From Symbiodinium natans (taxonomy: Eukaryota; Sar; Dinophyceae; Suessiales; Symbiodiniaceae), in NCBI GenBank assembly GCA_905221605.1, contig CAJNDS010000001.1, positions 1,993,525-2,057,524 on the forward strand: DNA of 64,000 nucleotides. Direction: 5' to 3'. Positions 40,701 to 51,925 of this stretch are shown here, in pieces; positions within the stretch are counted from its first letter, which is position 1, and each line of letters begins with the position of its first letter. The notes under the pieces are model-generated. The model saw nothing but the letters and a program-made list of their open reading frames with translations, had not been told where the DNA came from and did no database searches. Made by a program: the position numbers and the translations under genes.

Positions 40701-40914
40701 TTAGGGTTTAGGGTCCAGGGCTTAGGGTTTGGGGTGTAGGGTTTGGGGTTTCGGGTTTAGGGTTTGGGCCCTTCTAGGGTTCCGGGTTCAGGGTTGAGGG
40801 CCTGGGGCTGTTTGGGACGTGCTTACCTATCAGGTATCGGGAAATTCAAGCGTACACATGAGGCGATGTGTCTGTATGCATGTCTGTGCACATATTTGAA
40901 TATCTCAGTATCTA

Positions 40915-41045
40915 TCTCTCTGTCTCTATACATACATATATGTATATATTTATATATATGTGTACTGTATGTATGTATATATATATGTATATGTATATGT
41001 ATACATACATGTGTATAATATATATATATAGATACTATATACTAT
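40915..41045. repeat. (ATAT/ATGT)n microsatellite
   Basis: Mixed TATA, TATG and TACA repeats; two small ORFs over it are artefacts. From here to 42310 I see microsatellites, palindromic fragments and one telomere array but no firm exon; the minus-strand frames at 41780-41980 are open in all phases and cannot be judged. Confidence 0.9.
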
Positions 41046-42317
41046 ATACGTATTCATTTTTGTATATGGAAAAACTGTATCGTAGGGCAGTAGGATGAAG
41101 GGACAACCAGCTTTGCCATAACTTTGGAGAGGTGTTTGGGGCAGGAATTGTCCGCATTTCGGATAGGCTTCCGTAGAACTTGAGGATGCAGTCGGGGTTT
41201 AGGGTTTAGGGCTACAGGGTGTAGGGTTTAGGGCTACAGGGCTTGGGGTTTGATGAAGTTTGCCCAAGACGGTGTCAACGAGCCGGTCTGACAGCCAAGG
41301 AGCTGGTCAGGGCTTGGGTTGACGGTTAAGGGGTCATCCCAGCTGTTCTGTTCTCAGCACCCGACGTAAAAGTTACAATGCTCATATAGTCCCTATTTTA
41401 TCATGGTGACCAGCTAAAGAAAGGGATAGTATGATGTTCAATAATGATCAAGCTTTCGACATCCTCTTTTCAGCATGCGCGATGATGAAACTCATCCCCT
41501 CTTCCCGAAACCAATCCAATGAGAGATCATCTGTGTATCCATTACATACCGATGTATCTATTTATACGTGACCCCTAAAATAAACCCCTACAGAATAGGA
41601 TTCCCTTATTATTAGGACCTCAAAAAGGTACCCCTAACTTCGGACAACACCATATATGTATGTCTACATATCGCCTGTATACTTGGAGGCTCATGGTACT
41701 TATTGGCCAAGTATAACTGTACTGATAACTGTACTTATAACCATATTAGGCACTTAAGGGGCTTTTACGTGGGTTTCTAGGTACAGTCTTTCATGACAGG
41801 ATCTGTGTCCATGGGCTTTGCGGCAGTCCGGTATGCTCTTGGACATAGCCTACGAGCAAAGACTTTTCTGTGCTTGTCATGACGCGTCTGGCTCCGCCCG
41901 TGACACCTTCTGCTTCTTGCGGCCCGCTGCATGCTGTGTGTTCTGCTCCCATTCCTGCGCATTGCGCTTCCTTGCCCATGTACCCTAAATCCTAAACCCT
42001 AAACCCTAAACCCTAAACCCTAAACCCTAAACCCCGAGTCTGCAGACCATCACCAGTTCGGCGATGCCTGGATGTTGACGCGGACTTTTTGAGCCCACGC
42101 AAGCTAGGCAAGTACCATGAACCTCCAAGTACGCCTTAAGCCCTTCCTGGGGCCCTGTTTACATACTGTTTTGAGGGTTTTACCTGCGAATTAAGGGTAG
42201 TTGCTACAAGACTGCAGGTAAATAGAGTCACAGGTATGCCCTGTGTATGCACCCTAAACCCTAAACCCTTAACCCTAGACCCTGTATACTCATTACTTTT
42301 ACACCCCTCATCCTGTT

Positions 42318-42402
42318 CTGGGGACCCCTGGCGGCTCGGCCAAGAGCCCGGGCTCTGCGGCAAGAGCCGCGCGGGCAAAATCCGCCACGGCCTCGCGTTT
42401 TG
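42318..42402 (-). CDS. Exon candidate, alanine-rich helix
   Basis: The minus strand reads REAVADFARAALAAEPGLLA then EPPGVPRTG before a stop that lies beyond a GT site. CCCTAAA flank on the left, TTTAGGG on the right. Confidence 0.55.
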
Positions 42403-42414
42403 GGGTTGGGGTCT

Positions 42415-42535
42415 AGGATTTAGGGTTTAGGGTTTAGGGTTTAGGGTTTAGGGTTTGGGGTTTGGGGTTTGGGGTTTGGGGTTTGGGGTTGGGGGTTTGG
42501 GGTTTTGGGGTTTTGGGGCTTAGGGTTTAGGCTCG
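42415..42535. repeat. TTTAGGG array turning into TTTGGGG
   Basis: Five TTTAGGG units give way to about nine TTTGGGG/TTTTGGGG units, the A-to-G variant having spread across half the array. Confidence 0.9.
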
Positions 42536-43514
42536 GAGCCTTGTGCCGGAGGTTCATGGGTTATTAAGTACCTCAAAGAGGGCTATAAGTGTAGCTACCA
42601 GCTACCATACTTATAACCTATTACTGCCAACCACTGGTAAGCGACCTATGCCCCAAACGAATACATGGGTAGCTCTTTAAAATTCTAGGATCCCTTGTTG
42701 GGTCCTCTCTCTGTCTATATATGTATATATTTACATGTATAGAGTACGGCACCCTTATGATAAGGACCCCCCAAAAAAGGGACCTACCTTAGAGAACTGC
42801 CCCTAAACAAAAGCACTTCGAACACCCCAAAGCCTATGAGCTGGAAGGTGGCCGCCCTGCCTGTACGGGGTGAGTGACGAAGTGTTCAGTACTTCCAGCT
42901 ACGGCTCAGGGTTGAGGGTTCAGGGTTCAGGGTCCAGGGTTCAGGGTTTAGGGTTTAGGGTCTCTCAAACTGCCTCAAGAGGGCTGATTTAGGGACTTAG
43001 GGACTTAGGGCTTGGGACGTAGGGACTTAGGGACTTTTCGGGACTTCAGCAGCTGAGCACGCGGCACATCGGAAGGACCGTGGTTGTTCCGAGTCACCGA
43101 GAACCTTGCTGCACCAGCTAGGTTTGGCTCTGTGCACTTCTGAACATTTTCCTGAGCATGCCCCTTGTAAACCCAAAACCCCTTGCAGGCGCTTAAGCCA
43201 GGACCTTCTGAGCCCCTGACCCCTTGGAAGCTCTAAACCCTAAACCCTGAACCCTAAACCTTAAACCCTAGCCACAAAGCCCTCGACCCAAAAGCCCCAA
43301 ACAGCTAAACCCAAACGCCTGAGCCCCGGGCGCTAGCGAGCCTCTTGGACAAGTGTATTGAGAGCGTCGCGGCAGGGGTGGCCTGCGAGTCAAAATTTAG
43401 GGTTAAGGGGTTTCGGATTTAGGATTCAGTTTAGGGCAAGAGTAGGGTTTCGGGTAAGGGTAAGGGTTTCGGATTTAGGATTCTAAGTTTAGGTTTGTAC
43501 GGCTTTCTTGACCC

Positions 43515-43662
43515 TAAATCTGAAGTGGAAAGCGTGCCCTAGGACGGACGGCTGGACTGTGTTTGGCAGCGATCGGGCGTTGGCCGCGATAAGGTCGTTA
43601 GGCTCCAGGAAATTAGGTTTACTAGGCTTTGGCATGTTAACAGGAAGGTCTGCAGGTTGTGG
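43515..43662 (-). CDS. Exon candidate
   Basis: The minus strand reads KPNFLEPNDLIAANARSLPN then TVQPSVLGHAFHF. The plus strand is also open, but the minus frame has the better protein composition and matches the direction of the other genes. Confidence 0.5.
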
Positions 43663-44047
43663 GCTGGGGTTTAGGAATATAGGGTTTCGGGATTCAGGGT
43701 TCGAGTGTGTGGGGTTTGGGGTCTACTTCGGGAGCCAAATGAACCCTAAAACTGGGGTCAGATACCCTGCACAGGGACAAACCCTAAACCCCAAACCCGA
43801 AACCCTAAACCCTAAACCCTAAACCCTAAACCCTAAAATGAACCCTAAAACTGGAGTCAGATACCCTGCACTACCATAATTCCTGCTGAGGTATATGAAC
43901 CACAAACCCTTTCGGTCTCCAAGGTACAGGAGTCCCTAACCCCCCAAACCCTAACCCTAAACCCTAAACCCTAAACCCTAAACCCTAAACCCTAAACCCT
44001 AAACCCTAAACCCTAAACCCCAAACCCGAAACCCTAAACCCTAAACC

Positions 44048-44097
44048 CTAAACCGACCAGCTCGTCGTCTAGCGGTTGGGTGTCCAACACTCCTCTC
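44048..44097 (-). CDS. Small exon candidate between opposite telomere arrays
   Basis: Acceptor TTTGCGCAG|AGAG; reads RGVLDTQPLDDELV. A textbook example of the inward arrangement: CCCTAAA array 43940-44052 on the left, TTTAGGG array 44109-44188 on the right, with only about 50 bp between. Confidence 0.55.
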
Positions 44098-44412
44098 TGC
44101 GCAAAGATAAGTTTAGGGTTTAGGGTTTAGGGTTTAGGGTTTAGGGTTTAGGGTTTAGGGTTTAGGGTTTAGGGTTTAGGGTTTAGGCGTGGTAACTAGG
44201 ATGGCCCGTAGAGCTCTGTGAACAATATTCCTGAGTGTGATCCTCTTAAGCCCAATAAGGGAAAATACAAAATATCCCGGGGCCTGCCTGGGTAATACAA
44301 AACTTCTAGTTGTTTAAGAACCCCAAAAGAATAAAAAATATAATAATCCCTATATTACCTTTAATAAGGAAGAATACTTTTTCGGGGTTCTTAAGCAATT
44401 AGTAGAAAGGGG

Positions 44413-44503
44413 CAAGGGGGTCGAGGCTTGCCACGATGCCTCTGCCGAGGCGGAGGGAACGGAGAGAGACGCGAGCCTCGGCACGTTCGCTTCGGCAGAG
44501 AAA
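44413..44503 (-). CDS. Exon candidate, Ser/Ala-rich
   Basis: The minus strand reads FSAEANVPRLASLSVPSASA then EASWQAS. Right side is a poly-G run followed by TTTAGGG and TTAGGGC units. Confidence 0.45.
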
Positions 44504-44999
44504 CTGGGGGGTGGGGGGGGGGGGGGGGGGGGGGGGGTTTAGGGTTTAGGGTTTAGGGTTTAGGGCTTAGGGCTTAGGGCTTAGGGCTTAGGGCTTAGGG
44601 CTTAGGGCGTGCAAGGGTCACTTGCAGTTTCTTAGAAGGTTTCAATCAGGCTCAAGCCCGATGGCTCCAGGGTTTGGGGTGAAAGGCCCACTTACGGTGT
44701 CATAGGGGGTTTCACAGAGCCTCAAGCCCTGAGCCTCTATGCGTTGGAGCTTAGGGCTTCAACAAGATTTAAGGACTGAGGGCTGAAACACCACTACCCT
44801 CAGGCTTAGAGTTCACGAGGTTTCGGGTCGCCGTGTTGCAATTGGGTTCAGGGTTCAAGCACTTGTCTTTTTAAAAAATTGTATTGGGCAGTTGGAGGTT
44901 CAGGGTTATCCCCCACTTCAGAATCCCTGAAGTGCATTATTATGGTTGTAAGTGGGTCATGAATGCAATTTTTACTGGGTGGAAAAAGTACCCTGAACC

Positions 45000-45370
45000 T
45001 TAAAGAAGGGAATGACTCTTTCCACATTAGCGTGCCATTGTACGATATGTGGGTACTGATGACGATCTTGCAGATACGAGGGTTGCGCCGTTTGCACGGA
45101 TGCGGAGGGGGGTGGGGGGTGGGGGGTGGGGGGGAGCTTCGAGTCGCAGATGATGAATTCTGTTGAAGCCAATCGTGCTGAGTGTGGCCGCAAAATGAGC
45201 GAGAGCTACTCGGATGAAAGTGTGACTGAAAACAACCCAGACACGCAGCAAATGGCAGTGGCAATCGCTTACAATGCTTCCGTCGCTCCGAGACAGGCGC
45301 CCGTGCAGGACGGAAAGATCGTCTGCCCTAAACCCCAAACCCTAAAAAGCTTCGTAAGGTTTGGGGGGCG
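45000..45370. other. Open GC-balanced stretch, strand undecided
   Basis: Plus strand 45126-45340 reads a hydrophilic frame (NSVEANRAECGRKMSESYSD), while minus frames here (KIVISTHISYNGTLMWKESF at 45005-45080) are also open. A coding exon is likely within this stretch, but I cannot decide strand or frame. Confidence 0.35.
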
Positions 45371-45699
45371 CTGAATCTAAGGCTCTCCGAACATCCCCCT
45401 CCAAGGGCCAACCCCAAGTTCCTTTAGGTCTTATACATTCTTGGGGTGCGATTTCGTGGCAGGTTTTGGAGCTCAATCCCAGACACCCCACAGAGCCGAA
45501 CCCTCCCTAAACCCTAAACCCTAAAACCTAAACCCTAAACCCTAAACCCTAAACCCCGAAAAAAACAGAAAAAAACCGAAAAAGCCAAACCTCTCAACCC
45601 GAGAGTCTCAGCTGCTGACAGCCGGGCCCGACCTCGAGCTCGCAGCGAGCCAAATGTGTCCCAAGGGAATTGTTTTTCATTCGGGTCCCTTTTTGGGTC

Positions 45700-45702
45700 C
45701 TC

Positions 45703-45734
<32 letters not shown>

Positions 45735-45830
45735 TGTATGTATGTATGTATGTATATGTATGTATGCATGTATGCATGTATGTATGTACGTATGTACATA
45801 TACATATACATATACATATACCTATACATT

Positions 45831-45864
<34 letters not shown>

Positions 45865-45905
45865 CAATACATATACATATACATATATACATATACATAT
45901 ACACA

Positions 45906-45986
<81 letters not shown>

Positions 45987-46018
45987 TATATATATATACA
46001 CATACATATATACAGATA
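45700..46018. repeat. (ATGT)n and (ATACAT)n microsatellite
   Basis: About 20 ATGT units, then about 30 units of CATATA with two CAATA interruptions at about 45867 and 45905. The interruptions are 38 bp apart within near-identical surroundings, showing a segmental duplication inside the microsatellite. Overlapping ORFs of 80-178 codons are artefacts. Confidence 0.95.
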
Positions 46019-46149
46019 AAGAATATATATGTATATCGCACGGCACCCATAAAAGATGGTCTTTTGGACATTCCACTGGGTTACTGGCATCCAGCGTTGG
46101 CGGCTCCGTCCAACTGGGCGTGGCGCATGTCCGCTCCTTGGGGCCATTA

Positions 46150-46330
46150 GGGTTGAGGGTCTCAGGTTTAGGGTTTAGGGTTTAGGGTTGAGGGTCTCAG
46201 GTTTAGGGTTTAGGGTTTTTAGGATCTAAGGTTTAGGGTTGAGCGTCTCAGGTTTAGGGTTTCGGGTTTAGGGCTTAGGGTTGAGGATCTAAGGTTTAGG
46301 GTTCAGGGTCTAAGGTTTAGGGTTTTGGCT
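46150..46330. repeat. Higher-order telomeric repeat with TCTCAGG spacer
   Basis: TTTAGGG units are punctuated about every 40-50 bp by TTGAGGGTCTCAGG or TTGAGGATCTAAGG. A second-order unit of telomere repeats plus spacer has been amplified. Confidence 0.8.
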
Positions 46331-46604
46331 CTGGTCTTCAGCAGACCCTGGCATCAGAATATCCTTTGTCTTGCTGGCTGTTGGGTTGCACAGTTAATAT
46401 CCCCTGTAAGGGAGCATATAGGGTACCAAACTCCTTCATTCCATAAACCCCAGACCCCAAAGCGTAAACCTACACCCTAAACCCTAAACCCTAAGACCCC
46501 TAAACCCTAAACCCTAAACCCTAAACCCTAAAACCATAAACCCTAAAACCATAAACCCTAAACCCTAAACCCCTAAACCCTAAACCCTCCCTTAAGCAAA
46601 AGGC

Positions 46605-46722
46605 CCCACAAGGTTCCTCTGAGGGCATCCCTCTGGGCTCCCCCGGCTGCACCAGAGAGCCGATAGGCTCACCAAGCACCCCGCAGCACCTTCGGCCACG
46701 GAGGCCTCCGTACCTGCTCTCA
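46605..46722 (-). CDS. Exon candidate
   Basis: The minus strand reads GTEASVAEGAAGCLVSLSAL then WCSRGSPEGCPQRN after GAGCAG|GTACG. CCCTAAA left, TTTAGGG right. Confidence 0.45.
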
Positions 46723-47437
46723 GGTTAGGGTTTAGGGTTTAGGGTTTAGGGTTTAGGGTTTAGGGTTTAGGGTTTAGGGTTTAGGGTTTAGGGTTTAGGG
46801 TTTAGGGTTTAGGGTTTAGGATAACATTGAACCGGCAGCCATGGACAACGTAAACTGAAGCATCACGGACCTAAGCGTTCAACAAATCAAATCGCACCTG
46901 AGTTTGTCAATACGACCCGTGTGATTAATTTTAACGGGGCCTGCTTTGGCATACCTAGCATGGCAGCAAAAGGCATCTACAAAGTCGAGGCGGCCTAGAT
47001 AAACACGAGGTTGGGCCTCAAAACTCTCTGAAAAATACTCCTAAACAGGAGGCTATTAAACGCAATAAGGGAAAATATGAGATATTGTCAGGGCCTACCT
47101 AGACACGGCAAAGTACACAGCCTGACCTCAGGCTCTTCGCCTTCCCGGGGCGACCACACGGCCACTCGGCTGTGTGTGAATCGACAAAGGCGCAAGCTGC
47201 CGAACACGAAGCCGAACGACCTGCTAAACCTTCAACCCTAAACCCTATACCCTGAAGCCCAAACCCATTCCCGTATGCGGATTACCCCTTGAGTCCTTGA
47301 AGTGCAGGCCCACCCCCAGGCAACCAAAACAAGGCACCTACGTGCATATATATATATATATATACATATCATATAATCTATAAGAGGGAAATTTCTAAAC
47401 CCTAAGCCCTAAACCCAAAACCCAACCCAAACCCCGA

Positions 47438-47528
47438 GAGGGCACAGCAGATGTGGGCATAGAGAGACTGCACCAGATCAGCGCGGCCGCTGGGCAGTCC
47501 CTGGCAGGGTGGACGGAGGGCCCGGCAA
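47438..47528 (-). CDS. Exon candidate
   Basis: The minus strand reads LCRALRPPCQGLPSGRADLV then QSLYAHICCALS. Flanked by degenerate CCCTAAA left and the long TTTAGGG array 47530-47713 right. Unrecognised, cysteine-containing. Confidence 0.55.
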
Positions 47529-47529
47529 A

Positions 47530-47713
47530 GGGTTTAGGGTTTAGGGTTTGAGGTTTGGGGTTTAGGGTTTAGGGTTTAGGGTTTGGGGTTTGGGGTTTGG
47601 GGTTTGGGTTTGGGTTTGGGGTTTAGGGTTTAGGGTTTAGGGTTTAGGGTTTAGGGTTTAGGGTTTAGGGTTTAGGGTTTAGGGTTTAGGGTTTAGGGTT
47701 TAGGGTTTAGGGT
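47530..47713. repeat. Long TTTAGGG array with TTTGGGG core
   Basis: About 25 units; six to eight TTTGGGG units form a block inside otherwise perfect TTTAGGG. Confidence 0.95.
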
Positions 47714-47919
47714 GGGTATTTGGAGGTTCATGGGTAGCTAGTACTAGGGTTACAAGTAGGGCAACCACATTTCCAGCTGGATATACCCTTACTTAAGGCT
47801 CCCCCCTGTTACTAACAGTCGTCAATATAAAAGGGCGGGGGGGGGTTGGGGTCTATATGGCATTTCCTCGCAGTTGAGTGGTTCCTGGTTTCCCCCCCCC
47901 CCCCCCCCTGCCCCCCCCA

Positions 47920-47988
47920 TGCACCTGGCTGGATTGGGTGCGGCTGGCCGGCAGAGGCCCGAGAGACCTCAGCGTGCGAATCTGCCAA
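47920..47988 (-). CDS. Exon candidate
   Basis: Acceptor TTGGCAG|ATTCG; reads QIRTLRSLGPLPASRTQSSQ before CCAG|GTGCAT. Lies beside a poly-C run at 47892-47920. Confidence 0.45.
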
Positions 47989-48764
47989 ACCTTGGGTTTA
48001 GGGTTTTGGGTTTAGGGTTGAGGCTTGAGTGTCTAGGGTTTTGTAAGGGCTTAGGGGCCCAATTTAGGAATCATGCACCCTGCGCTACTATTACTTTTCT
48101 TACAAGTATATGAGCCACAGACCCTGGTTTCATTTGGCCCCAAGGAACTTGGAGGCGTGATTTGCAGGGGAGCTGCATTTTCTTCTTCGACAGCCAAAAG
48201 GTTCAGGAGTTTAGCTTTTAGGTGTTGGGGCTACTAAGCCCTAAACCCTAAACCCTAAACCCTAAACCCCAAACCCTATAAACCCTAAGCCCGAAACCCT
48301 GAACCCTGAACCCTAAACCCTACACCCTACCTAGGGTACATTAAGGGCAGGACAGCTGATGGAGAGGAACTCCCAGGTAGGGTGCCCAAATAGGGTTGAG
48401 TTTAGGGTTAGGGCTGTAAGAGGGCCACGTGTGGCAAGAACTGCCAATACCCGCCGTCCTTGGGGACTAAACGAGCCGCAAAAACTCCCTTTAAGGATTT
48501 AGGGTTTAGGGTTTAGGGTTTAGGGTGCCTCTTCAAGAGGCACCCCCTGCCCCCCCATGCCTCCCCCCAAGTAAACCTACAGTGAACCTACTCTGGGACA
48601 CCGGCCCAAAATACAAGCCCCATTCAACGAAAAATCTTAAACCCTAAAACGCCTTACAGCCCCTACTCTCCATGATCTGAAGGCCCTAAACATGCAAGAC
48701 GGGTCCTCTCACTCGATCTCAGAACAGGTTTCCTTCTCAACGGGATCTCCCCAAAAACCCTCTT

Positions 48765-48950
48765 CTTGGAGGTTCATGGTACTTATTAACCAATGATATC
48801 TGTACCTATAACCCACTTAACAGCCCCTTAAGTGACCTGCCATGGCTATAAGAACAGCTCGAAGTACGGTTATAAACCTAAACCCTAAACCCTAAATCCC
48901 AAAACCCTAAGTACAGTGATAATTGGCTAATATGTACCATGAACCTCCAT
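48765..48950. mobile_element. Palindromic element of the TGGAGGTTCATGG family with CCCTAAA inside
   Basis: CTTGGAGGTTCATGGTACTT then ATTAACCAAT at the left pairs with ATTGGCTAATATGTACCATG then AACCTCCA at 48922-48949. Telomere-like units (48875-48910) lie between the arms, either inserted into the element or part of it. Confidence 0.75.
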
Positions 48951-49149
48951 GTAGATGGCAGGCCACCCCTTGCAAGGGACTAACGGAGGGACCCTTTTCA
49001 GGGACCTTAGGGGTTACTTAGGGGTGACTTAGGTACATCGGGTCTACATAGGTATATATTGGGAATACGTATATATATATATATATACATACATATACAT
49101 CTACATCTATGGGTTATATAGGTGAGTACCCTAAACCCTGAACCAAAAA

Positions 49150-49345
49150 CCCTAACAGATGCCTTTTCCCTTGTGTCATGTCCGGCGGCAAGCTCATGCG
49201 TGCCCGTGCCCTCTGGTGGGTGTAGCAGGACTCCGTGGGAAGATATTGGAAAGTGTACGTGGCATCTAAGATCACACCCATCAGTGTAGGCATCCGGATT
49301 TGGACGTGCAAATTCGCTGCTCCCTGCTTGCCTTCCAGACCACCC
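49150..49345 (-). CDS. Long exon candidate, unrecognised
   Basis: One of the best non-repetitive frames: the minus strand reads GKQGAANLHVQIRMPTLMGV then ILDATYTFQYLPTESCYTHQ and ARMSLPPDMTQGKRHLLGF. Balanced composition, no relation to any DNA repeat. Splice limits not fixed; no family recognised. Confidence 0.6.
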
Positions 49346-49859
49346 AAAGAAAGGGGGAAGTCTACCTAATAATTGACGGGCTGAGGCTCTAGGGCATGTC
49401 TAATATAGGGGCCTTAATTAGTTAGAATCTGGCTGATTATAGTATACATATAAAGTTAAAGGCACCATAAGGGGATACTAGTAGCAAATGTTCCGAGCCC
49501 TACATTTGCGAGAAAAGCCCCAAACACAACAACTGAACTTATACTTGCAGCTCTAGGGCTTAGAAACACTCAGCCTGGTTTAGGGTTTAGGGTTTAGGGT
49601 TTAGGCTTTAGGGTTTAGGGTTTAGGGTTTAGGCCTTTACACCCTATACACCATAAAGCCTACATCCTAGGCCAAACAAGTTGACATGGCGCAAAGAACC
49701 TAAACCCTAAACCCTAACCCCAAAAACCAAAACCCTAAACTCTAACCCTCAATCCTCAACCCTAAACCTCAAAATCTCAAAGGAGCAGCTTTTTCGCCTG
49801 CCGGCGATACCCGAGGTGAGCCCGATTTTCGGGTCGATGTGGAGCGGGCACGAAGCTTT

Positions 49860-50043
49860 GAGGGATCAGATTACCCTACTTTGGAGTAGACCCTGGAAAA
49901 AGCATAATCCTTTCAGGCATAGGTAGCTATACTAGGAACGCAGAACCCCAAAAGCGCATATGCTTTTTAGGTATCAGGAGCTATAATAGGAACCCAGAAC
50001 CAAAAAACGTATTAAAGTAAAGTACTCCAAAACCCAATTCAGC
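49860..50043. mobile_element. Interspersed element, AGGAACCCAGAACCAAAAAA family, copy 2
   Basis: Contains two tandem, diverged versions of GCTATAATAGGAACCCAGAA plus the AGTAAAGTACTCCAAAACCC end seen at 38700-38838. The doubling is internal to this copy. Confidence 0.6.
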
Positions 50044-50074
50044 CCCAGTCAGCGTTAACCCTTTTGACTCACTC

Positions 50075-50121
50075 GGATGCCGCCTTTTTGACTGCACTGA
50101 ACCAGCTTTCTGTTTGACTAA
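50075..50121 (-). CDS. Small exon candidate with canonical donor
   Basis: CTTTTAG|T acceptor, reads SQTESWFSAVKKAASE, then GTGAGT donor. It would follow the exon at 50183-50262. Confidence 0.5.
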
Positions 50122-50182
50122 AAGAAAGGCAAAGAAACAAGATGCAAAGGAAGTATGACAAACCCGCGAACCTTGCCAGGCA

Positions 50183-50262
50183 AGGCACTACCTTGAGTTC
50201 AGGGATCGTCTCGCTTCTGTGTATACCACTATAGGATCCCAATGCAGGATACAGACCCATGC
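50183..50262 (-). CDS. Exon candidate, possible first exon
   Basis: Reads MGLYPALGSYSGIHRSETIP then ELK before a CTCAAG|GTAGTG donor. The ATG follows ACAGAGC, so this may be a start or an internal exon. Confidence 0.45.
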
Positions 50263-50446
50263 TCTGTTAGGGGCTCAATTGGTGCCCTCAAAGCTTCCTG
50301 AAACCTGCCATTCCGCCCAGGTAGGGGCGATGCCGGCAAGATGGTCGCAATTCTTGCAGGGATGGCCCCTGCCATAAGGGTTTAGGTTAGGGTTTAGGGT
50401 TTAGGGTTTGGGGTTTAGGGTTTGGGGTTTAGGGTTTTCTAACCCA

Positions 50447-50622
50447 AGTTGCAGTGCTACGAAACAACTTCTGGCGCTTAGCAACTCTGGCTGCACCTAC
50501 GCACAACCAGGGAGGGGCTCCCTGTGAGAGTGTAGCATACAGCGCGACTTGCTGACGAGCTAAAGCGGAGGCTGTTCGAAGCTGAGCGAAGCTGTGGGGG
50601 ACCACTCTCGTGCCACCGGGGT
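50447..50622 (-). CDS. Long exon candidate, unrecognised
   Basis: The minus strand is open for about 60 codons: HDPGGTRVVPHSFAQLRTAS then ALARQQVALYATLSQGAPPW and GAARVAKRQKLFRST. No ATG inside, as expected of an internal exon. Other frames are interrupted. Confidence 0.55.
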
Positions 50623-51311
50623 CGTGAACCCTAAGTCCTAAAACTACACCCTAAACTCCAAGCCCTTAACCCCAAAGCCTGCTGTGTATCTTTGTATCTC
50701 TACCCAAATAGGTTGGGCTCTTCAACCCTCCGGAAAGCGTTCTCACATAGGGATCCACGTAAACCCAATGAGAGGAAACCCCAAACCCTAGACCCTAGAC
50801 CCTGGACCCTAACCCTAAACCCTAAACCCTAAACCCAGCCCAAACCGGAGGCTTACAGATTTGGGGCCTTTTCAGGGCCCTAAACCTTTACCTGGACCGA
50901 AGTGTAGCCAACAATGGAAAGAAAAAAGTCCTAGTCTGGGCCCTTGATAGATAGAAGCCTCCCCTTAGAACCCCCCCAAAGGAACGTGTATTTAACTAGA
51001 CCAAGGAGTAACCTGGGTGCCCTGTTTGGTTTTGAGGGGATTATAAGGGAACCCCAACTCCAAAAAATGAATAAGAGCCTACTCCGGGTGCTATTTAGGC
51101 ACAACCTTGCACCCGCCTTAGGCTCGCAAAATCGCACCCAGGCGCAGAAAAAAAAAAAAAAAACACCCTAAACAAACCCATAATGTTCGCTCCAGAACCC
51201 CCCCCCCCCCCAAAAAAAAAAAGCAAAGAGACAATACTTCCCATACTAAGGGACCATGTGCCCACCCCAAGATAGACAGGGCAATCTGGGTTCTTAGGCT
51301 GTTGGGTGGGG

Positions 51312-51395
51312 TTTGTGAGGAGACGCTTCCTCCGAACAACCTCGCGGCACATGCATTCCCCGGCTCCTTGTCAGAGACGAGTTCCCTCTGAAAAA
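51312..51395 (-). CDS. Exon candidate
   Basis: Acceptor ATTTTTCAG|AGGG, one of the few with a clear pyrimidine tract. Reads RELVSDKEPGNACAARLFGG then SVSSQTPPNS. Confidence 0.5.
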
Positions 51396-51801
51396 TCCCG
51401 GGCAAGCGGAGAAGATTTATGCCGAGGCATTCAAGCCCTACACCCTAAAGTTTAGGGATCAGATTTTCGAGGCCACGGAGGAAACCGGGGCGCTGGAACC
51501 CGAAACATCTGAAGAAGTGTTGCACCCTACAACAGTAGAGGGCTCCTGCGGTTTGTTATATAGCTTATTTAGCGCTAGACCCTGAAACCCTGCATATGCT
51601 TCAAAATATGGAACTTATCTATGGTTTATAACAGGGTTGAACGAGAAGTGAGCCATAGTTGCACCATTCTTTCAACTTACTGGGTGAGGAACCCAAGCCT
51701 TTGTACACGCAAGCCAGAGGCCCAAGGTTCGTTTAGGAGTTAGCAAATGCAGGGGTTTGGATTTGGGTTTGGGGTCTAGGTTGAGGGTTTAGGGTTTAGG
51801 G

Positions 51802-51925
51802 CTCACTGGGGAACTCTGAAACATGAGGAGTAGGGCATCTTTGGGATAGCAAACACCCCGACGCCCGACGCCATGAACACCCTGCAAAGCCCTCAGCAAT
51901 GCCTGACCAACAACCTGATTTTCTG
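51802..51925 (-). CDS. Exon candidate
   Basis: The minus strand reads VVGQALLRALQGVHGVGRRG then VCYPKDALLLMFQSSP after AATCAG|GTT. Two shifted frames are open too, but this one has the most protein-like composition. Confidence 0.45.

Noticed and set aside
43333-43400. Plus-strand frame ALASLLDKCIESVAAGVACE
   Set aside because: Same ambiguity; could be the shadow of a minus-strand exon (QATPAATLSIHLSKRLASAR).
46060-46145. Pentapeptide-like [13 protein letters not shown] on the minus strand
   Set aside because: Only two units and a second frame is equally open; not enough to call a pentapeptide-repeat protein.
45535-46185. ORFs of 84-178 codons at the second large microsatellite
   Set aside because: Translation of ATGT and CATATA repeats.
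51436-51530. Plus-strand frame FRDQIFEATEETGALEPETS
   Set aside because: Looks protein-like, but the minus strand is open too (SDVSGSSAPVSSVASK) and all resolved genes are minus; undecided.
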